Below are positions 26,798-36,526 of a stretch of 64,000 bases of DNA, piece by piece. The number at the start of each line of letters is the position of its first letter. Positions within the stretch are counted from its first letter, which is position 1. A program made the position numbers and the translations under genes. The stretch is from Saccharopolyspora kobensis (GTDB lineage: Bacteria; Actinomycetota; Actinomycetes; Mycobacteriales; Pseudonocardiaceae), in assembly GCF_900108315.1 (NCBI RefSeq), contig NZ_FNVB01000002.1, positions 1,140,562 through 1,204,561 on the forward strand. The letters run 5' to 3'. The notes below the pieces were generated by a model that had not been told where the DNA came from, did not search any database, and saw nothing but the letters and a program-made list of their open reading frames with translations.

Positions 26798-27556
26798 TCA
26801 GCCGAAGAACGCCTGGCCTCCGTCCAGCGGCACGGTGGCCCCGGTCAGGTAGCGGAGGTCCGGGCCGACCAGGGCGACGACCGCGCGCCCGATGTCGGCC
26901 TCGCAGTCACCGATGCGGCCCAGCGGGATGGAGGCGACGAACTCGGCGGCCTCCTCCGGGTTGCGCTCGGTCCAGGTCTTGAGCCCGGGCGACAGGGCGT
27001 GCGGTGCGATCGCGTTCACCCGGATCCCGTCCCGGCCCCATTCCGCCGCCGCGGTCCTGGTCAGCGACTTCAGCGCCTGCTTGGCCGCCGCGTAGGCGCC
27101 GTAGGTCGAGGTGTCCCACCGCACCATCGCGGAGGACACCAGGTTGATGACCGAGCCGCTGCGTGCTTTCAGGTGCGGGTGGCAGGCCTTCATGAACGCG
27201 AACGCGGCGAACGGCGCGGTGCGGAAGCCCCGCTGGAAGTCGTCATCGCTCATGCTCAGCAGCGGGCCGTAAGCGCCGGTGTAGGCGTTGTTGACCAGGA
27301 CGTCGATGCCGCCCAGCGAGCTCACGACCTGCTCGACCACCGCTGGGACCGCGTCGGTGTCGGCCACGTCGATCGGAAAGGGCTCGGCCCGGCCGCCGCG
27401 CTCCCGGATCAGCTCGCAGGTGGCCTCCAGCTTCGCCTCGGTGCGCCCGGCGACCGCCACCGACACGCCCTCCCCGGCCAGCGCGAGCGCGATGCCCTGC
27501 CCGACGCCCTGCCCTGCTCCCGTGACCAGCGCGACCTTGCCCTGCAGACCGCCCAT
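26798..27556 (-). CDS. Short-chain dehydrogenase/reductase (SDR)
   Basis: 252 aa classical SDR with TGAGQGVG (12-19), NNAY (89-92) and the triad Ser142, Tyr155, Lys159 in LVSSAMVRW...YAAAK. The ATG at 27556 has GGAGG eight bases upstream; longer in-frame extensions are unlike the family. It is the only gene between the igr-like operon and the divergent acyl-CoA ligase and is flanked on both sides by the shared 15-bp palindrome. It probably oxidises a hydroxyacyl-CoA or hydroxysteroid; the substrate is not visible in the sequence. Confidence 0.85.
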   Translation of the reverse strand: MGGLQGKVALVTGAGQGVGQGIALALAGEGVSVAVAGRTEAKLEATCELIRERGGRAEPFPIDVADTDAVPAVVEQVVSSLGGIDVLVNNAYTGAYGPLLSMSDDDFQRGFRTAPFAAFAFMKACHPHLKARSGSVINLVSSAMVRWDTSTYGAYAAAKQALKSLTRTAAAEWGRDGIRVNAIAPHALSPGLKTWTERNPEEAAEFVASIPLGRIGDCEADIGRAVVALVGPDLRYLTGATVPLDGGQAFFG

Positions 27557-27632
27557 ACAGCACCTCCTGCTCGCCGTGCGCTTCTCATCCGCCTGCAACA
27601 GTGGTGTGATCGCGAGAATCCCGAGCGCGCTG

Positions 27633-27647
27633 TCCCGCTCAGCGGGA
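27633..27647. promoter_or_regulatory. Shared operator copy 2 (TCCCGCTCAGCGGGA)
   Basis: Perfect 7-bp arms TCCCGCT / AGCGGGA around one base, midway between the divergent SDR and acyl-CoA ligase genes. It matches 14 of 15 bases of the site at 26772-26786. The position suits control of both divergent promoters. Confidence 0.55.
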
Positions 27648-27759
27648 GAACGGCCGAGCGCGGGTCCCGATGAACGGAATCGGGCACCGCTCGTCGCCGT
27701 CCGGTGCCGCACGCTGTGCTGCGCAGATTCCCGGCCAGCAGCAGGAGGAACGCCAGCAC

Positions 27760-29397
27760 ATGAGCACGATCGATCCGGACACTGCTGCCCCTGCCAGTGC
27801 CCTGACCGGCCCCGGTGGCGAATTCGAACTCGTGGAGCAGGACGTGCTCGGCACCCGGCTGCCCGTGTTCCGCAACCGGGCGAGGTCGCTGGCCGAGCTC
27901 GTCGCGGCATCCGCCCGGCACGGAGACCGCGACTACATCGTGACCGAGGACCGGAGGATCTCCTTCCGCCGGCACGCCGACCAGGTCGCCGCGCTGGCCA
28001 CGGCGCTGCGCGAGGAGTACGGCGTCGGCAGGGGGGACCGGGTCGCGATCGCGGCGGCCAACGCACCGGAGTGGATCCTCGCGTTCTGGGCGGCGATGTC
28101 CGTCGGAGCCGTCGCGGTCGGCTGCAACGCCTGGTGGTCGGCCCGCGAACTGGACCACGGCGTGCGGCTGACCGAACCTTCCCTGATCGTCGCCGACACC
28201 AAGCGCGCAGCGCTGCTGACCGGCTCGCCCGTTCCGCTGCTCCCGCTGGAGCAGGTCGACGAACTCGCCCAGCGGTACGCGGGCGCACCGATGCCCGCCG
28301 TGGACGTCGCCGAGGACGACCCGGCGATCATCCTGTTCACCAGCGGAACCTCCGGACGTCCCAAGGGTGCGGTCCACTCGCACCGCAACGTGTGCTCGGT
28401 CATCGAGTACCACCGCATGAACGACGCTCTCGCCGCAGCTCACGGCGACCCGATCGATCCGAGAGACCGGCGGTACCTACTGGCGCTGCCCCTCTTCCAC
28501 ATCGCCTGCCTGCACAACCTGGCGGTGCCCCGGCTCGCGACCGGTAGCACCGTGGTGATGCACCAGGGCTCCTTCGACGTGGACCGGGTCCTCCGCCTGG
28601 TCGCCCGCGAGCGGGTGACCAACTGGGGTGCCGTGCCGACCCAGGCGCACCGGATTCTGGAGCACGGCGACATCTCGCAGTACGACCTGTCGTCGCTCAC
28701 CACCTTCTCGCTGGCCTCCGCACCGTCCTCGGCAGCGTTCAAGCAGCGGCTGCGGGAGCGGTTGCCGGTAGCTGAACGGTCCCTTGTGGACAGCTACGGG
28801 ATGACCGAGACGTGCACCGCGCTCACCGCCGCCTCCCCCGCTGATCTGGCCGAAGCTCCGGAGACGCTCGGACGGCCGATCGCGGGTGTGCAGCTGGAGA
28901 TCCGCGATCCGTTCGGCAACGCCCTGCCCGACGGGCAGGAAGGTGAGGTCTGCGTCCGCAGCGCCTACAACATGCTCGGCTACTGGAACGACCCGCGAGC
29001 CACCGCTGACGCCATCCGCGCAGATCGCTGGCTGCACACCGGTGACATCGGCGTCATCGAGCACGGCCGTCTCCGGCTGAGCGCTCGCCGCTCGGACCTG
29101 ATCATCCGAGGTGGCGAGAACGTCTACCCCGCCGAGGTCGAGGGTGTGCTCGCCGAGCATCCCGATGTCCAGGAGTGCGCCGTGCTGGGCGTCTCCCATC
29201 CGGACCTCGGCCAGGAGGTGTTCGCAGTCGTGGTCATCGCGCCCGGGAGCGTCCTCACCGAGCAACAGCTGCACGACTACGCTCGGGAGCGGCTCGCGCA
29301 CTTCAAAGTTCCGTCCCGATGGCGGATCACTCAGGAGCCGCTTCCTCGCAACGCCACCGGCAAGGTGGTCCGGACCGAGGTGCGCCCCACCGCCTGA
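27760..29397 (+). CDS. Class I adenylate-forming acyl-CoA ligase
   Basis: 545 aa. The AMP-binding core is complete: [20 protein letters not shown] (A3), [12 protein letters not shown] (A5), WLHTGDIG (A7), [20 protein letters not shown] (A8) and the catalytic Lys in [13 protein letters not shown] (A10). It converts a carboxylic acid, ATP and CoA to an acyl-CoA. GGAGG stands 11 bases before the ATG. It is divergent from the SDR gene with a shared palindrome between them, and is followed by a strong hairpin. It is probably a second activating enzyme of the same catabolic regulon; the acid is unknown. Confidence 0.86.
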   Translation: MSTIDPDTAAPASALTGPGGEFELVEQDVLGTRLPVFRNRARSLAELVAASARHGDRDYIVTEDRRISFRRHADQVAALATALREEYGVGRGDRVAIAAANAPEWILAFWAAMSVGAVAVGCNAWWSARELDHGVRLTEPSLIVADTKRAALLTGSPVPLLPLEQVDELAQRYAGAPMPAVDVAEDDPAIILFTSGTSGRPKGAVHSHRNVCSVIEYHRMNDALAAAHGDPIDPRDRRYLLALPLFHIACLHNLAVPRLATGSTVVMHQGSFDVDRVLRLVARERVTNWGAVPTQAHRILEHGDISQYDLSSLTTFSLASAPSSAAFKQRLRERLPVAERSLVDSYGMTETCTALTAASPADLAEAPETLGRPIAGVQLEIRDPFGNALPDGQEGEVCVRSAYNMLGYWNDPRATADAIRADRWLHTGDIGVIEHGRLRLSARRSDLIIRGGENVYPAEVEGVLAEHPDVQECAVLGVSHPDLGQEVFAVVVIAPGSVLTEQQLHDYARERLAHFKVPSRWRITQEPLPRNATGKVVRTEVRPTA

Positions 29398-29441
29398 GCA
29401 ACCCGCGGCTGGCTATGGCTGTATAGGCGCTCGGGGTCGGG

Positions 29442-29475
29442 TTCCCTGGCAACTGGGCCCTCTGTTGCCAGGGAA
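29442..29475 (+). terminator. Hairpin terminator after the acyl-CoA ligase
   Basis: TTCCCTGGCAAC pairs perfectly with GTTGCCAGGGAA across a 10-base loop, and the right arm is followed by AA. It lies 44 bases past the ligase stop codon. Confidence 0.75.
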
Positions 29476-29889
29476 AACCCACGAGTCGGGCCCGCCTTCC
29501 GTTTCCACTCTTGTGTTTTCAAGGTGCGTGTTTCTGGTGTTGTTGTGTTGTCGTGAGGGTCGCCCCAGTGGTTTGGGGACTGTGGTCCGGTGTCACGGGG
29601 ATGGCCCGGTATGGAACGGACCCCGTTTGTGGACGGCGAATCGCGAAGTGCGGGTGGCCGGGGCCCGTGCCGGTTGAGTCGTGGAGCTGGCGGTTCGAGT
29701 TCGGGCGGTGATGGTTTGGCTCATCGTCGATGGATTCCGTTCCTGATTTGGTTCGAGTCGGGGTTTGGTGATGTGGTGCCTGGGTGTTGGTGGTGGATGG
29801 AGGTTGCCTGACGGCGTGTCGTGTGTTGCGGGGCCGTTGTTTGGTCGGTGGGCAGGGTGGGGTGCCCACCCAAGACCGGGGTGAGGTGA
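29476..29889. other. Strand-skewed non-coding stretch before the DUF222/HNH gene
   Basis: The stretch from about 29.5 kb into the 3' part of the HNH gene is strongly G+T rich on the plus strand. I see no gene with a plausible start and family. A minus-strand frame across it (29519-30106) would encode a Pro/Thr/His-rich low-complexity chain, best explained by composition. It may be the decayed remainder of a longer gene tail or a repeat-family flank. Confidence 0.5.
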
Positions 29890-31359
29890 TCAGGTGCTCG
29901 CCAGGGATCTGGACGTTGGCGGGCGGCTCTCCGGTGGTGTGTTCAGGTGGTGGAGGGCGTGGTGGTGGGTGGCGGGTTGGGCTTTCCCTCCGGGCTTTGG
30001 TGTGCGTGCCGGGTCGAGGTTTGCCGGTGGTGTGAAGACCGGGCGGCCACGTTGTAGCTCGATGTGCCAGTGGTGGTTGTGGGTGGTGCGGTGGTGGTGG
30101 GCGCACAGTATGACCATGTTGTCGAGGCTGGTGGGTCCGCCGTCGATCCAGTGCACGATGTGATGGGCCTGCGGCGTCCCCGCCGGGTGATCACATCCAG
30201 GGAACGCGCAGGCGCCGTCCCTTACCAGTAGTGCGGCCCGGATGTGGGTCGGCGCGGTCCGCTGAGACGCGCCCACGTCCAAAGGCAGGCTGTCCCCGCC
30301 GAGGACCATGGGCAGGACTTCGCAGTCGCAGGCGATCCTGCGCACCGTTTGCGGGCTTACATACTGGCCGGTGCCCTCCAGCATCCCCGCACCACCAGCG
30401 GCGGTGAACTCGCCACCGGTGGGGTTGGTGGGGAGTTGGTTTTTCAGCTGGGTGTAGTCGATGGTGACGGTCAGGTGCGGCTTCTGTCCACCGGCGCGCG
30501 GCGTCCCGTCGGTGTCGAGCACCAGGTCGAGCAGAGTCGACAGACCGTCGGCGTTACGCTGCCCGACCGTGCGCAGGTCCTTGATGTCGTCGGTTTCCGG
30601 GCGCGGTGCGGCCAGCGGACGCAGGGCGGTGACGAACTTCGCCCCGGTCTCCCGGTCCAGCCGGGCCTTGATCACCAGCATCCCGTCACGAGCCGTCGCA
30701 TAGTGCAACTCACGCGATTCGAACTGCGCCCGCTCGTCCGCCACAGCACCATCAGCGTCGAGCGTGTAGCGCACCCGGTCGGCCAACTTCGCCAGATCAC
30801 GGGGACACTGACGACGGGCGTTGTCCACCAGCAACCGCTCAACCTCACCGGCCTGGTGCCGGACGTGCGCGGGCAGCCGGGACACACAGCGGGAGATCAC
30901 CCGCGCATGCTCCAGCCCGATCACACCCGCACCCAACGCCTCCCCAGTCGCCGGAAGGGACACCTCCGGCCCAGCGACGGCCCCAGTGGTGTTCTCACTG
31001 TCCCCGCTGGTGTTCGACGAGGGCGTGGTGGCGGTGGCGATACGGACCCGGTTCGTGGCGTCCTGGCCGTCGATGTTGAGCAGGTTCTGCAACCACACCT
31101 GCGTCGAACGCGCACCACAAACGGTGTGCAGGCGGCGGCGGTCGGCCTCGGCGATCAACCGCAGCTGCTGCATACGGGCCTGGCGGATCCGCTGTTCCAC
31201 CTCCCCGATCCGGGAGGTGAGTTCCTCATCGGAAAGAGACCGAACCGCAGACGACCACACCCCACCCGGCGCGGACACATCCCACGCGGGCAAGGCGGAC
31301 ACGACCACACCCGCGCCAGCGACGGGCGTCACGTCCAGGGAAGCCATCAGCGGTGTCAT
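29890..31359 (-). CDS. DUF222 domain-containing HNH endonuclease (13E12 repeat family)
   Basis: 489 aa. Residues from about 35 to 330 are DUF222, with helical segments such as LTSRIGEVEQRIRQARMQQLRLIAEADRR. The C-terminal HNH nuclease domain has CAFPGCDHPAGTPQAHHIVHWIDGG and NMVILCAHHHRTTHN, which supply the zinc-binding cysteines and the catalytic His pair. The last 70 residues are Pro/His/Thr-rich low complexity, with base composition unlike the rest. The family is multicopy and mobile-looking in actinomycetes, and its biological role is uncertain. It interrupts the catabolic gene order here. Confidence 0.9.
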   Translation of the reverse strand: MTPLMASLDVTPVAGAGVVVSALPAWDVSAPGGVWSSAVRSLSDEELTSRIGEVEQRIRQARMQQLRLIAEADRRRLHTVCGARSTQVWLQNLLNIDGQDATNRVRIATATTPSSNTSGDSENTTGAVAGPEVSLPATGEALGAGVIGLEHARVISRCVSRLPAHVRHQAGEVERLLVDNARRQCPRDLAKLADRVRYTLDADGAVADERAQFESRELHYATARDGMLVIKARLDRETGAKFVTALRPLAAPRPETDDIKDLRTVGQRNADGLSTLLDLVLDTDGTPRAGGQKPHLTVTIDYTQLKNQLPTNPTGGEFTAAGGAGMLEGTGQYVSPQTVRRIACDCEVLPMVLGGDSLPLDVGASQRTAPTHIRAALLVRDGACAFPGCDHPAGTPQAHHIVHWIDGGPTSLDNMVILCAHHHRTTHNHHWHIELQRGRPVFTPPANLDPARTPKPGGKAQPATHHHALHHLNTPPESRPPTSRSLAST

Positions 31360-31540
31360 GCATCAAATTCTCCCAAGGATCGAACGTGGTTTCGAGCAAA
31401 TAACCGTCCCACAATCAGGTGAACACAACACTCGTCAAACGCGAAAACCCTTGCCTAGCAGCATAAATTCTTCGAAGAAGACGGGGGATGGCTCGGCGTG
31501 TCGTTGACCTACGCGCAGGCGCAAACGTGAAGACTCGCAA

Positions 31541-31553
31541 GTCCTAATAGGAC
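31541..31553. promoter_or_regulatory. Small palindrome between the HNH and HpaB genes
   Basis: GTCCTA-A-TAGGAC is a perfect interrupted palindrome in the 285-base gap downstream of the HpaB stop and about 180 bases before the HNH gene start. It could be an operator or a weak terminator; the evidence is slight. The rest of the gap shows nothing recognisable. Confidence 0.25.
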
Positions 31554-31644
31554 GGAAGAAGAACCCCAACCCCAACCACCAAGCGTCCCGGGACAAAGCA
31601 GCGGCCGTCGTGCGGGAGAGCCGCACGACGGCCGCTGGCCGGGA

Positions 31645-33093
31645 TCACCGGTGCAGGAAGTCCTGCACCCGCTTCCGGACCGCTCCGTCGTCGTAGGACC
31701 CGACGAACGCCCCGGCCATCCGGACCGGGTCTCCGAAGAAGAAGTGCTCGTAGAGGTTCTGCCGACCGGCGAAGGCGGAGGTGCTCGCGTCGAAGGCGAG
31801 CTTGAACAGGCGCACCCGGTCCGGGCCGTCGATCGACTTGCCCTGCAGGTAGGTTTCCACGTCCTCGCGGGCCGCGCCGAAGACGTCCTGTTCGGCCGGG
31901 AGGCCCATGAGGCCGCTCGCGGAGAACTTGCGGACGATCTCGGGGAGGCGCTGGGAGGCCTTCGGGTACCAGTTGCGAGCTGTGTTCAGCGGGGTCCACA
32001 GCGGGCTGTGGACGCCGAACTCGTTCTTGGCCGCCTGGGATTCCGCCGACTGGAGCAGCGCCTTGCCGATCTCGACCGTGGTGATCGCTTCCGCCAGGTC
32101 CTGCTGGATGTGCTGGAAGCCGTCGATGCCGATGGCGTCCGCCAGCTCGGTGAGCAGGCCGAGGAAGAACTCGCTCTTGGCGACCGTGCGGGTGACGACC
32201 TGGTGGGTCATGTGGGTCGTCGCGCTCGTGCGGGTGTAGAAGCCGTTGCACAGGTCGGTGTCGCGCAGGACGAACACGCGCTCGTACGGGACGTGGACGT
32301 CGTCGAAGATGACCACGCAGTCGCTCTCCTCGAAGCGCGCGGCCAGCGGTTCGTCGAACTTGCTGCGGTTGGCGTGCAGCGGCTGCCGGGCCAGGAAACG
32401 CAGGCCGGGGGCGTCGGTGGGGATGGCGAAGGCGAACGAGTAGGGCTCGTCCTCGGGGGTTCCGCGCAGGACCGTCGACGGGAAGACCAGCAGTTCGTCG
32501 GCGATCGGGGCGACGGTCGCCAGCATGCGGGCGCCGCGGACCACGATTCCGCTGTCGTCCTCGCGGACCACGTGCGCCATCAGCGCCCCGCCGCCCTGCT
32601 GACCGCCGCCGACGCTGCGGTTGACCTGGGGCGGGATCAGCGTGTGGGTGCACAGGAGGTCTTCTTCGCGGACCTTCTCGTAGTAGCGCTCGATGTTGTC
32701 GCCGAAGGCCGGGTCGGCCTGGCCGAACCAGGACTTGGCCTGACTGAGCGCCATGAGGGCGCTGTTGAGGTAGTCGCCGGTGCGGCCGAGCATGCCGCCG
32801 GTGTAGTTGGCCCAGGTGCGGAACGACTCCCGCCTGCGCCGCAGGTCTTCGTCGTTCTCAGGAACGAGGAACGAGGTGGCGACGCGGTCGCCGGAGGTAG
32901 GGGACTCGTAGGTCAGCACGTCGCGGTGCTCGGGGCTGACCTGCATGTCGAACAGTTCCGCGTAGGTGCGCGCCACGCCGGCGAAAGCGGGGTGGTCCGG
33001 CGTGTTTCCGGTGACGGTCTCGCCGTCGATCTGGACGTGGATGCGCCGCTGCGCGAGGTCGTCGAGGTACTGCTGTCCGGAACGGGCGCCCAT
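31645..33093 (-). CDS. HpaB-family FADH2-dependent aromatic monooxygenase, large component
   Basis: 482 aa. The 4-hydroxyphenylacetate 3-hydroxylase fold is seen in GQQYLDDLAQRRIHVQIDGE, YESPTSGDRVATSFLVPEN, FGDNIERYYEKVREEDLLCTHTLIPPQVNRS and FDDVHVPYERVFVLRD. These enzymes hydroxylate phenols with reduced flavin supplied by a partner reductase. GGAGG lies six bases before the ATG, and the flavin reductase gene is 14 bases upstream, so the two-component system is complete. The phenolic substrate cannot be read; it is divergently controlled by an IclR regulator, as is common for aromatic catabolism. Confidence 0.88.
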   Translation of the reverse strand: MGARSGQQYLDDLAQRRIHVQIDGETVTGNTPDHPAFAGVARTYAELFDMQVSPEHRDVLTYESPTSGDRVATSFLVPENDEDLRRRRESFRTWANYTGGMLGRTGDYLNSALMALSQAKSWFGQADPAFGDNIERYYEKVREEDLLCTHTLIPPQVNRSVGGGQQGGGALMAHVVREDDSGIVVRGARMLATVAPIADELLVFPSTVLRGTPEDEPYSFAFAIPTDAPGLRFLARQPLHANRSKFDEPLAARFEESDCVVIFDDVHVPYERVFVLRDTDLCNGFYTRTSATTHMTHQVVTRTVAKSEFFLGLLTELADAIGIDGFQHIQQDLAEAITTVEIGKALLQSAESQAAKNEFGVHSPLWTPLNTARNWYPKASQRLPEIVRKFSASGLMGLPAEQDVFGAAREDVETYLQGKSIDGPDRVRLFKLAFDASTSAFAGRQNLYEHFFFGDPVRMAGAFVGSYDDGAVRKRVQDFLHR

Positions 33094-33107
33094 TGTTGCC
33101 TCCAGGT

Positions 33108-33620
33108 TCAGAGCAGGTTTTCCATGCCGAGCAGGGGTTCGGTGATGGTGGTGAAGCGGCTGTTGGCGAAGCCGAGCAGGTCGCCGCCGCGGTAGTCGAA
33201 GTCGACGACCTCGCCGATGTGCAGCGTGTGGTCGCCGGCCTCGCAAGTGCGCCACGGGCGGCATTCGAGGTGCGCCAGCGCGCCCACCAGCTTCGGGGCC
33301 GAGCCGGTGTCGTCCCAGGCGGGTTCGGCCTGCGGACGTCCGGCGAAGTGCAGGGCGAGCGCCTGCTGCTCGGCTCCGAGCACGTTGACGGTGAACGGCC
33401 GCTCCGGCAGCTCGCGGTGCGCCTTGGCGGCGTTGGCGACGCTGACCAGCACCAGCGGTGGGTCCATCGACACCCCGGTGAAGGAGTTCGCGGTGAACCC
33501 GTGCCGTCCGCTCGGGCCGTCGAAGGTGATCACGGTGACGCCGGTGGCGAACCTGCCGAGGCAGGAGCGGAGCCGCCGTTGGGTGTCGGCCGGGGAGCGG
33601 GCCGTGCGGGGACGTGCCAT
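33108..33620 (-). CDS. HpaC-type flavin reductase (monooxygenase small component)
   Basis: 170 aa. The flavin-reductase-like split barrel is clear: LGRFATGVTVITFDGPSGRHGFTANSFTGVSMDPPLVLVSV, then FTVNVLGAEQQALALHFAG and GDHTLHIGEVVDFDY. It reduces FMN or FAD with NAD(P)H and passes it to the HpaB partner encoded 14 bases downstream. It begins the operon, facing the divergent IclR regulator across 89 bases that hold two palindromic sites. Confidence 0.88.
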   Translation of the reverse strand: MARPRTARSPADTQRRLRSCLGRFATGVTVITFDGPSGRHGFTANSFTGVSMDPPLVLVSVANAAKAHRELPERPFTVNVLGAEQQALALHFAGRPQAEPAWDDTGSAPKLVGALAHLECRPWRTCEAGDHTLHIGEVVDFDYRGGDLLGFANSRFTTITEPLLGMENLL

Positions 33621-33634
33621 CTCGGACCACCTGA

Positions 33635-33669
33635 GTTCTATAATCGAACGACCAGTTCTATTTGAGAAC
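33635..33669. promoter_or_regulatory. Tandem GTTCTAT-type palindromes between hpaC and iclR
   Basis: Two 15-bp sites starting GTTCTAT and ending GAAC lie at 33635-33649 and 33655-33669, 20 bp centre to centre. The second has perfect GTTCT/AGAAC arms. They sit in the short divergent region and fit an IclR-type operator controlling both the monooxygenase operon and the regulator itself. Confidence 0.6.
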
Positions 33670-33709
33670 GCTAGTGGGCTGTGAGCGGCAGCACAAGGGG
33701 TGGGCGGCT

Positions 33710-34420
33710 ATGTTCGCCGACATGGTCGAACGGGCGAAGAACGACGGGGCGCGGTCGCAGACGCTCTCCCGCGGCATCCAGGTCCTGGAAGTGCTGGCCG
33801 CGGCGGACCGGCCGCGCACCATCGACGAGCTGGCGGCCGAGCTCGGCGTGCACCGCTCGATCGTCTACCGGATCGTGCGCACTTTGGAGGACCACCGCCT
33901 GGTCGCCAGGGACTCCGCCGGCCGCTGCGCGCCGGGCGCGGGCTTGGCGGTGCTGGCGCACGGCGTCTCGCGCGACCTGCAGAGCGTCGCGGTCCCCGAA
34001 CTCGCCGCAGTCGCAGCGGACCTGCGCATGACGTGCTTCGTGGTCGTGCACGACCACGGCGAGTGCATCACGCTCGCCAGTGTCGAACCCCGCCGCGCGG
34101 CAGGGACCGTCGCCGAGCACCCGGGCACCCGCCACCCGTTAGAGCAAGGAGCGCCCGGAGTGGCTTTGCTGACCTTGCTGGGCACCGAGGGCATGGGTGC
34201 GGACGTCGTGGAGCGCGTGGCGCAGGCGCGGCAGCAGGGCTACGCGACCAGCCACGACGAAGTGATCCCGGGCCTGTCGTCGGTGGCGGTGCCGATCGCC
34301 TCGCGCGCGCCGACCTGCGCGGCGGTGGCCGTCGTCTACGTGTCGAGCGACCGCTCGCCGGAAGACGTCGCCGAGCGGCTACAGGCCGCCGCGAACGCCA
34401 TCGGCGCGCAGATCGGGTGA
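33710..34420 (+). CDS. IclR-family regulator of the HpaBC monooxygenase genes
   Basis: 236 aa. The N-terminal winged HTH is SQTLSRGIQVLEVLAAADRPRTIDELAAELGVHRSIVYRIVRTLEDHRLV. The C-terminal effector domain includes RMTCFVVVHDHGECITLASVEPR and a VIPGLSSVAVPIASR segment. It is divergent from hpaC-hpaB and probably senses the aromatic substrate. ATGs at 33710 and 33722 are both possible. Its 3' end overlaps the end of the MFS carrier gene on the opposite strand by 42 bases, a rather long convergent overlap. Confidence 0.85.
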   Translation: MFADMVERAKNDGARSQTLSRGIQVLEVLAAADRPRTIDELAAELGVHRSIVYRIVRTLEDHRLVARDSAGRCAPGAGLAVLAHGVSRDLQSVAVPELAAVAADLRMTCFVVVHDHGECITLASVEPRRAAGTVAEHPGTRHPLEQGAPGVALLTLLGTEGMGADVVERVAQARQQGYATSHDEVIPGLSSVAVPIASRAPTCAAVAVVYVSSDRSPEDVAERLQAAANAIGAQIG

Positions 34421-35683
34421 GGGCAGCGTCTTCGGCAACCCCGGTCGCCGCAGCGCTCCACAGAGGACAGCGCCGGACAGCGCCAACGCCGCAGCCCCCA
34501 GCAGCGCGACGGGGAAGCCCCACTGCGCGATGACCACTGCGCCCAAGCCGATCCCGACCACGCCGCTGGCAGCCTTGGCGCTGTAGACCAGTCCGTGCAC
34601 TTCAACGCTGTGCTCGCCGAAGTACTCGCGGGCCAACGCAGCGGACAGCGGGTAGCAGGCCCCGCCGCCAACCCCTGCCGCAGCAGCTCCGGCGAGCAGC
34701 AGCGCGACCGAGCCCTGCGCGACACCGACCAGCAGCACCACCTGCCCGGCAGCCTGGACGGCCACCACCCAGCCGAGCGTGCGGCGGCAGCCGATTCGAT
34801 CGGCGACCGGGATCGCCAGCGCCCGGCCCGCACCGTTGATCGCGATGAACACGGCGAACACGGGAACGCCCGCGTGCAACGCCAGGAACGCTGCGTCGAA
34901 CAGCGAGGCGGTGGCAGCGCAGAACAGACACGCCGCCAGCACGGGCAGCGTCGGCGTGCGCAGCGCCTCGAGAGCCGAGAACTCCCGCACAGCAGGAGGC
35001 TTCGGCCTGGTCAAGGCCCACCGACGCGGATCGACGTGCGCAGGCCACCAGTGCTTCGGAGGATCGGCCAGCAGCAGACCGCACCCGAGCACCGCCACCA
35101 GGAGCGCCACCGCGAAGGCGTCCAACGCCACCGCGTTCACCGGCAGCCACAGCACGAACGGCACCGAACCGTAGGCGAACGCCCCGGTGACGAAGCCGAC
35201 CCGCGCCGCAGCGCGCTCCGGGAACCACTTGCCCGCAGTCGACGTGCACGCCGCGTAGACCAGCCCCGCCCCGGTACCGCCCAGCACCGAGTACCCGACG
35301 AGCAGGCCAGGCGCGGACGCCGAGTGGGCGAGGCTCAACACCCCTCCCGCGCTCAGGAAAGCGCCCACCACCAGTGCGGTTCGCGGGCCGATGCGGTTGC
35401 GCTGGCGGAGGTGGGCGGCCGGCAGCCCGGCACCCGCCTGGCACACGGCCCAGCCCGCCAGCGCCCAGAACAGCTCATCGCGGGCGAGCCCCGCCACGAC
35501 CAGACCGGGCACCAGCGAACCGTAGGCGTACTGCATGGTGCCGACGAGCAGCATCGGCAACCAGCACAACCACAGCACCGCACTCCGGGAGCGCCCGATG
35601 AGCTCGCTCGGGTGCTCGCCGAGCCGGTAGCGGCGGCCGTGGTGGTCGCGGACCTCCCGGCCCGGCGTGTGCAGACCGATCAT
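34379..35683 (-). CDS. oxlT: MFS carrier of the oxalate/formate antiporter (OFA) type
   Basis: 434 aa with about 12 membrane helices. OFA-family features are [23 protein letters not shown] in the first half, the [16 protein letters not shown] cytoplasmic loop, and [32 protein letters not shown] in the second half. Family members exchange oxalate for formate or import related acids. It is the last gene of the minus-strand operon with frc, the oxc-like gene and fdhD, and overlaps fdhD by 4 bases. This context makes oxalate the favoured substrate, but transport specificity is inference. Confidence 0.82.
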   Translation of the reverse strand: MIGLHTPGREVRDHHGRRYRLGEHPSELIGRSRSAVLWLCWLPMLLVGTMQYAYGSLVPGLVVAGLARDELFWALAGWAVCQAGAGLPAAHLRQRNRIGPRTALVVGAFLSAGGVLSLAHSASAPGLLVGYSVLGGTGAGLVYAACTSTAGKWFPERAAARVGFVTGAFAYGSVPFVLWLPVNAVALDAFAVALLVAVLGCGLLLADPPKHWWPAHVDPRRWALTRPKPPAVREFSALEALRTPTLPVLAACLFCAATASLFDAAFLALHAGVPVFAVFIAINGAGRALAIPVADRIGCRRTLGWVVAVQAAGQVVLLVGVAQGSVALLLAGAAAAGVGGGACYPLSAALAREYFGEHSVEVHGLVYSAKAASGVVGIGLGAVVIAQWGFPVALLGAAALALSGAVLCGALRRPGLPKTLPSPDLRADGVRGGL

Positions 35684-36519
35684 GCCCGTGCCTCCGACAA
35701 CCCCAGCCGGTGCGCCCCGGTGTAGACGTTCATGCTGCTGCCGCGCAGGAATCCGACCAGCGTCAGCCCGGATTCCGCGGCCAGGTCCACCGCCAGCGAC
35801 GACGGTGCGGAGACCGCGGCGAGCACCGGAATCCCGGCCATCACCGCCTTCTGCACCAGCTCGAACGACGCCCGGCCGCTGACCACGAGCACGCTCCCGG
35901 ACAGCGGCAGCCGCCCGGAGCGCAGCGCCCACCCGACGACCTTGTCCACCGCGTTGTGCCGACCGACGTCCTCGCGCACGCAGCGAAGCGCCCCGTCGAG
36001 CCCGAACAGACCGCTGGCGTGCAGTCCACCGGTGCGGTCGAAAACCCGCTGCGCGGCCCGCAACCGGTCCGGAAGCGCCGTCAGCAACTGCGGTCCCAGC
36101 GCTGCCGGGTCGTCGCGGACCGGCCAGTTCGCCACGGTGCGCACCGCGTCGAGGCTGGCCTTCCCGCACACCCCGCAGGAGGAGGTGGTGTAGAAGTTGC
36201 GCTGCAACGAGGTCTCCGGCAGCGCCACGCCGGGCGCCAGCGCGACGTCGAGCACGTTGTAGGTGTTCGACCCGTCGTCGGTGGCGCCCGCGCAGTAGCG
36301 GATGCTCACGATCTCCTCGGTGCGGCGCACGACTCCTTCGCTGACCAGGAAACCGGCCGCCAGGTCGAAATCATCGCCCGGAGTGCGCATGGTGACCGTC
36401 AGCGGCCGGCCGCCGAGCCGGATCTCCAGCGGTTCCTCGGTGACGAGGGTGTCCGGCCGGATCCGCCGGGCCCCGTCGCGGAGCTTCACCACCCGCCGCC
36501 TGCTGGTTACTCGTCCCAC
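35680..36519 (-). CDS. fdhD: Formate dehydrogenase accessory sulfurtransferase FdhD
   Basis: 279 aa. FdhD passes sulfur from a cysteine desulfurase to the molybdenum cofactor, which formate dehydrogenases need for activity. The essential Cys pair is Cys115 and Cys118 in [12 protein letters not shown]. Other blocks are [27 protein letters not shown] and [18 protein letters not shown]. It lies in the operon opposite the formate dehydrogenase genes and is coupled to the OFA carrier gene by a 4-base overlap, which links oxalate/formyl-CoA breakdown to formate oxidation. Confidence 0.93.
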   Translation of the reverse strand: MGRVTSRRRVVKLRDGARRIRPDTLVTEEPLEIRLGGRPLTVTMRTPGDDFDLAAGFLVSEGVVRRTEEIVSIRYCAGATDDGSNTYNVLDVALAPGVALPETSLQRNFYTTSSCGVCGKASLDAVRTVANWPVRDDPAALGPQLLTALPDRLRAAQRVFDRTGGLHASGLFGLDGALRCVREDVGRHNAVDKVVGWALRSGRLPLSGSVLVVSGRASFELVQKAVMAGIPVLAAVSAPSSLAVDLAAESGLTLVGFLRGSSMNVYTGAHRLGLSEARA

Positions 36520-36526
36520 CGCTTGC

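Noticed and set aside
29519..30106. Minus-strand Pro/Thr/His-rich frame of 195 codons overlapping the HNH gene
   Set aside because: It reflects the strand skew of the region, has no domain and overlaps the HNH catalytic domain in another frame.
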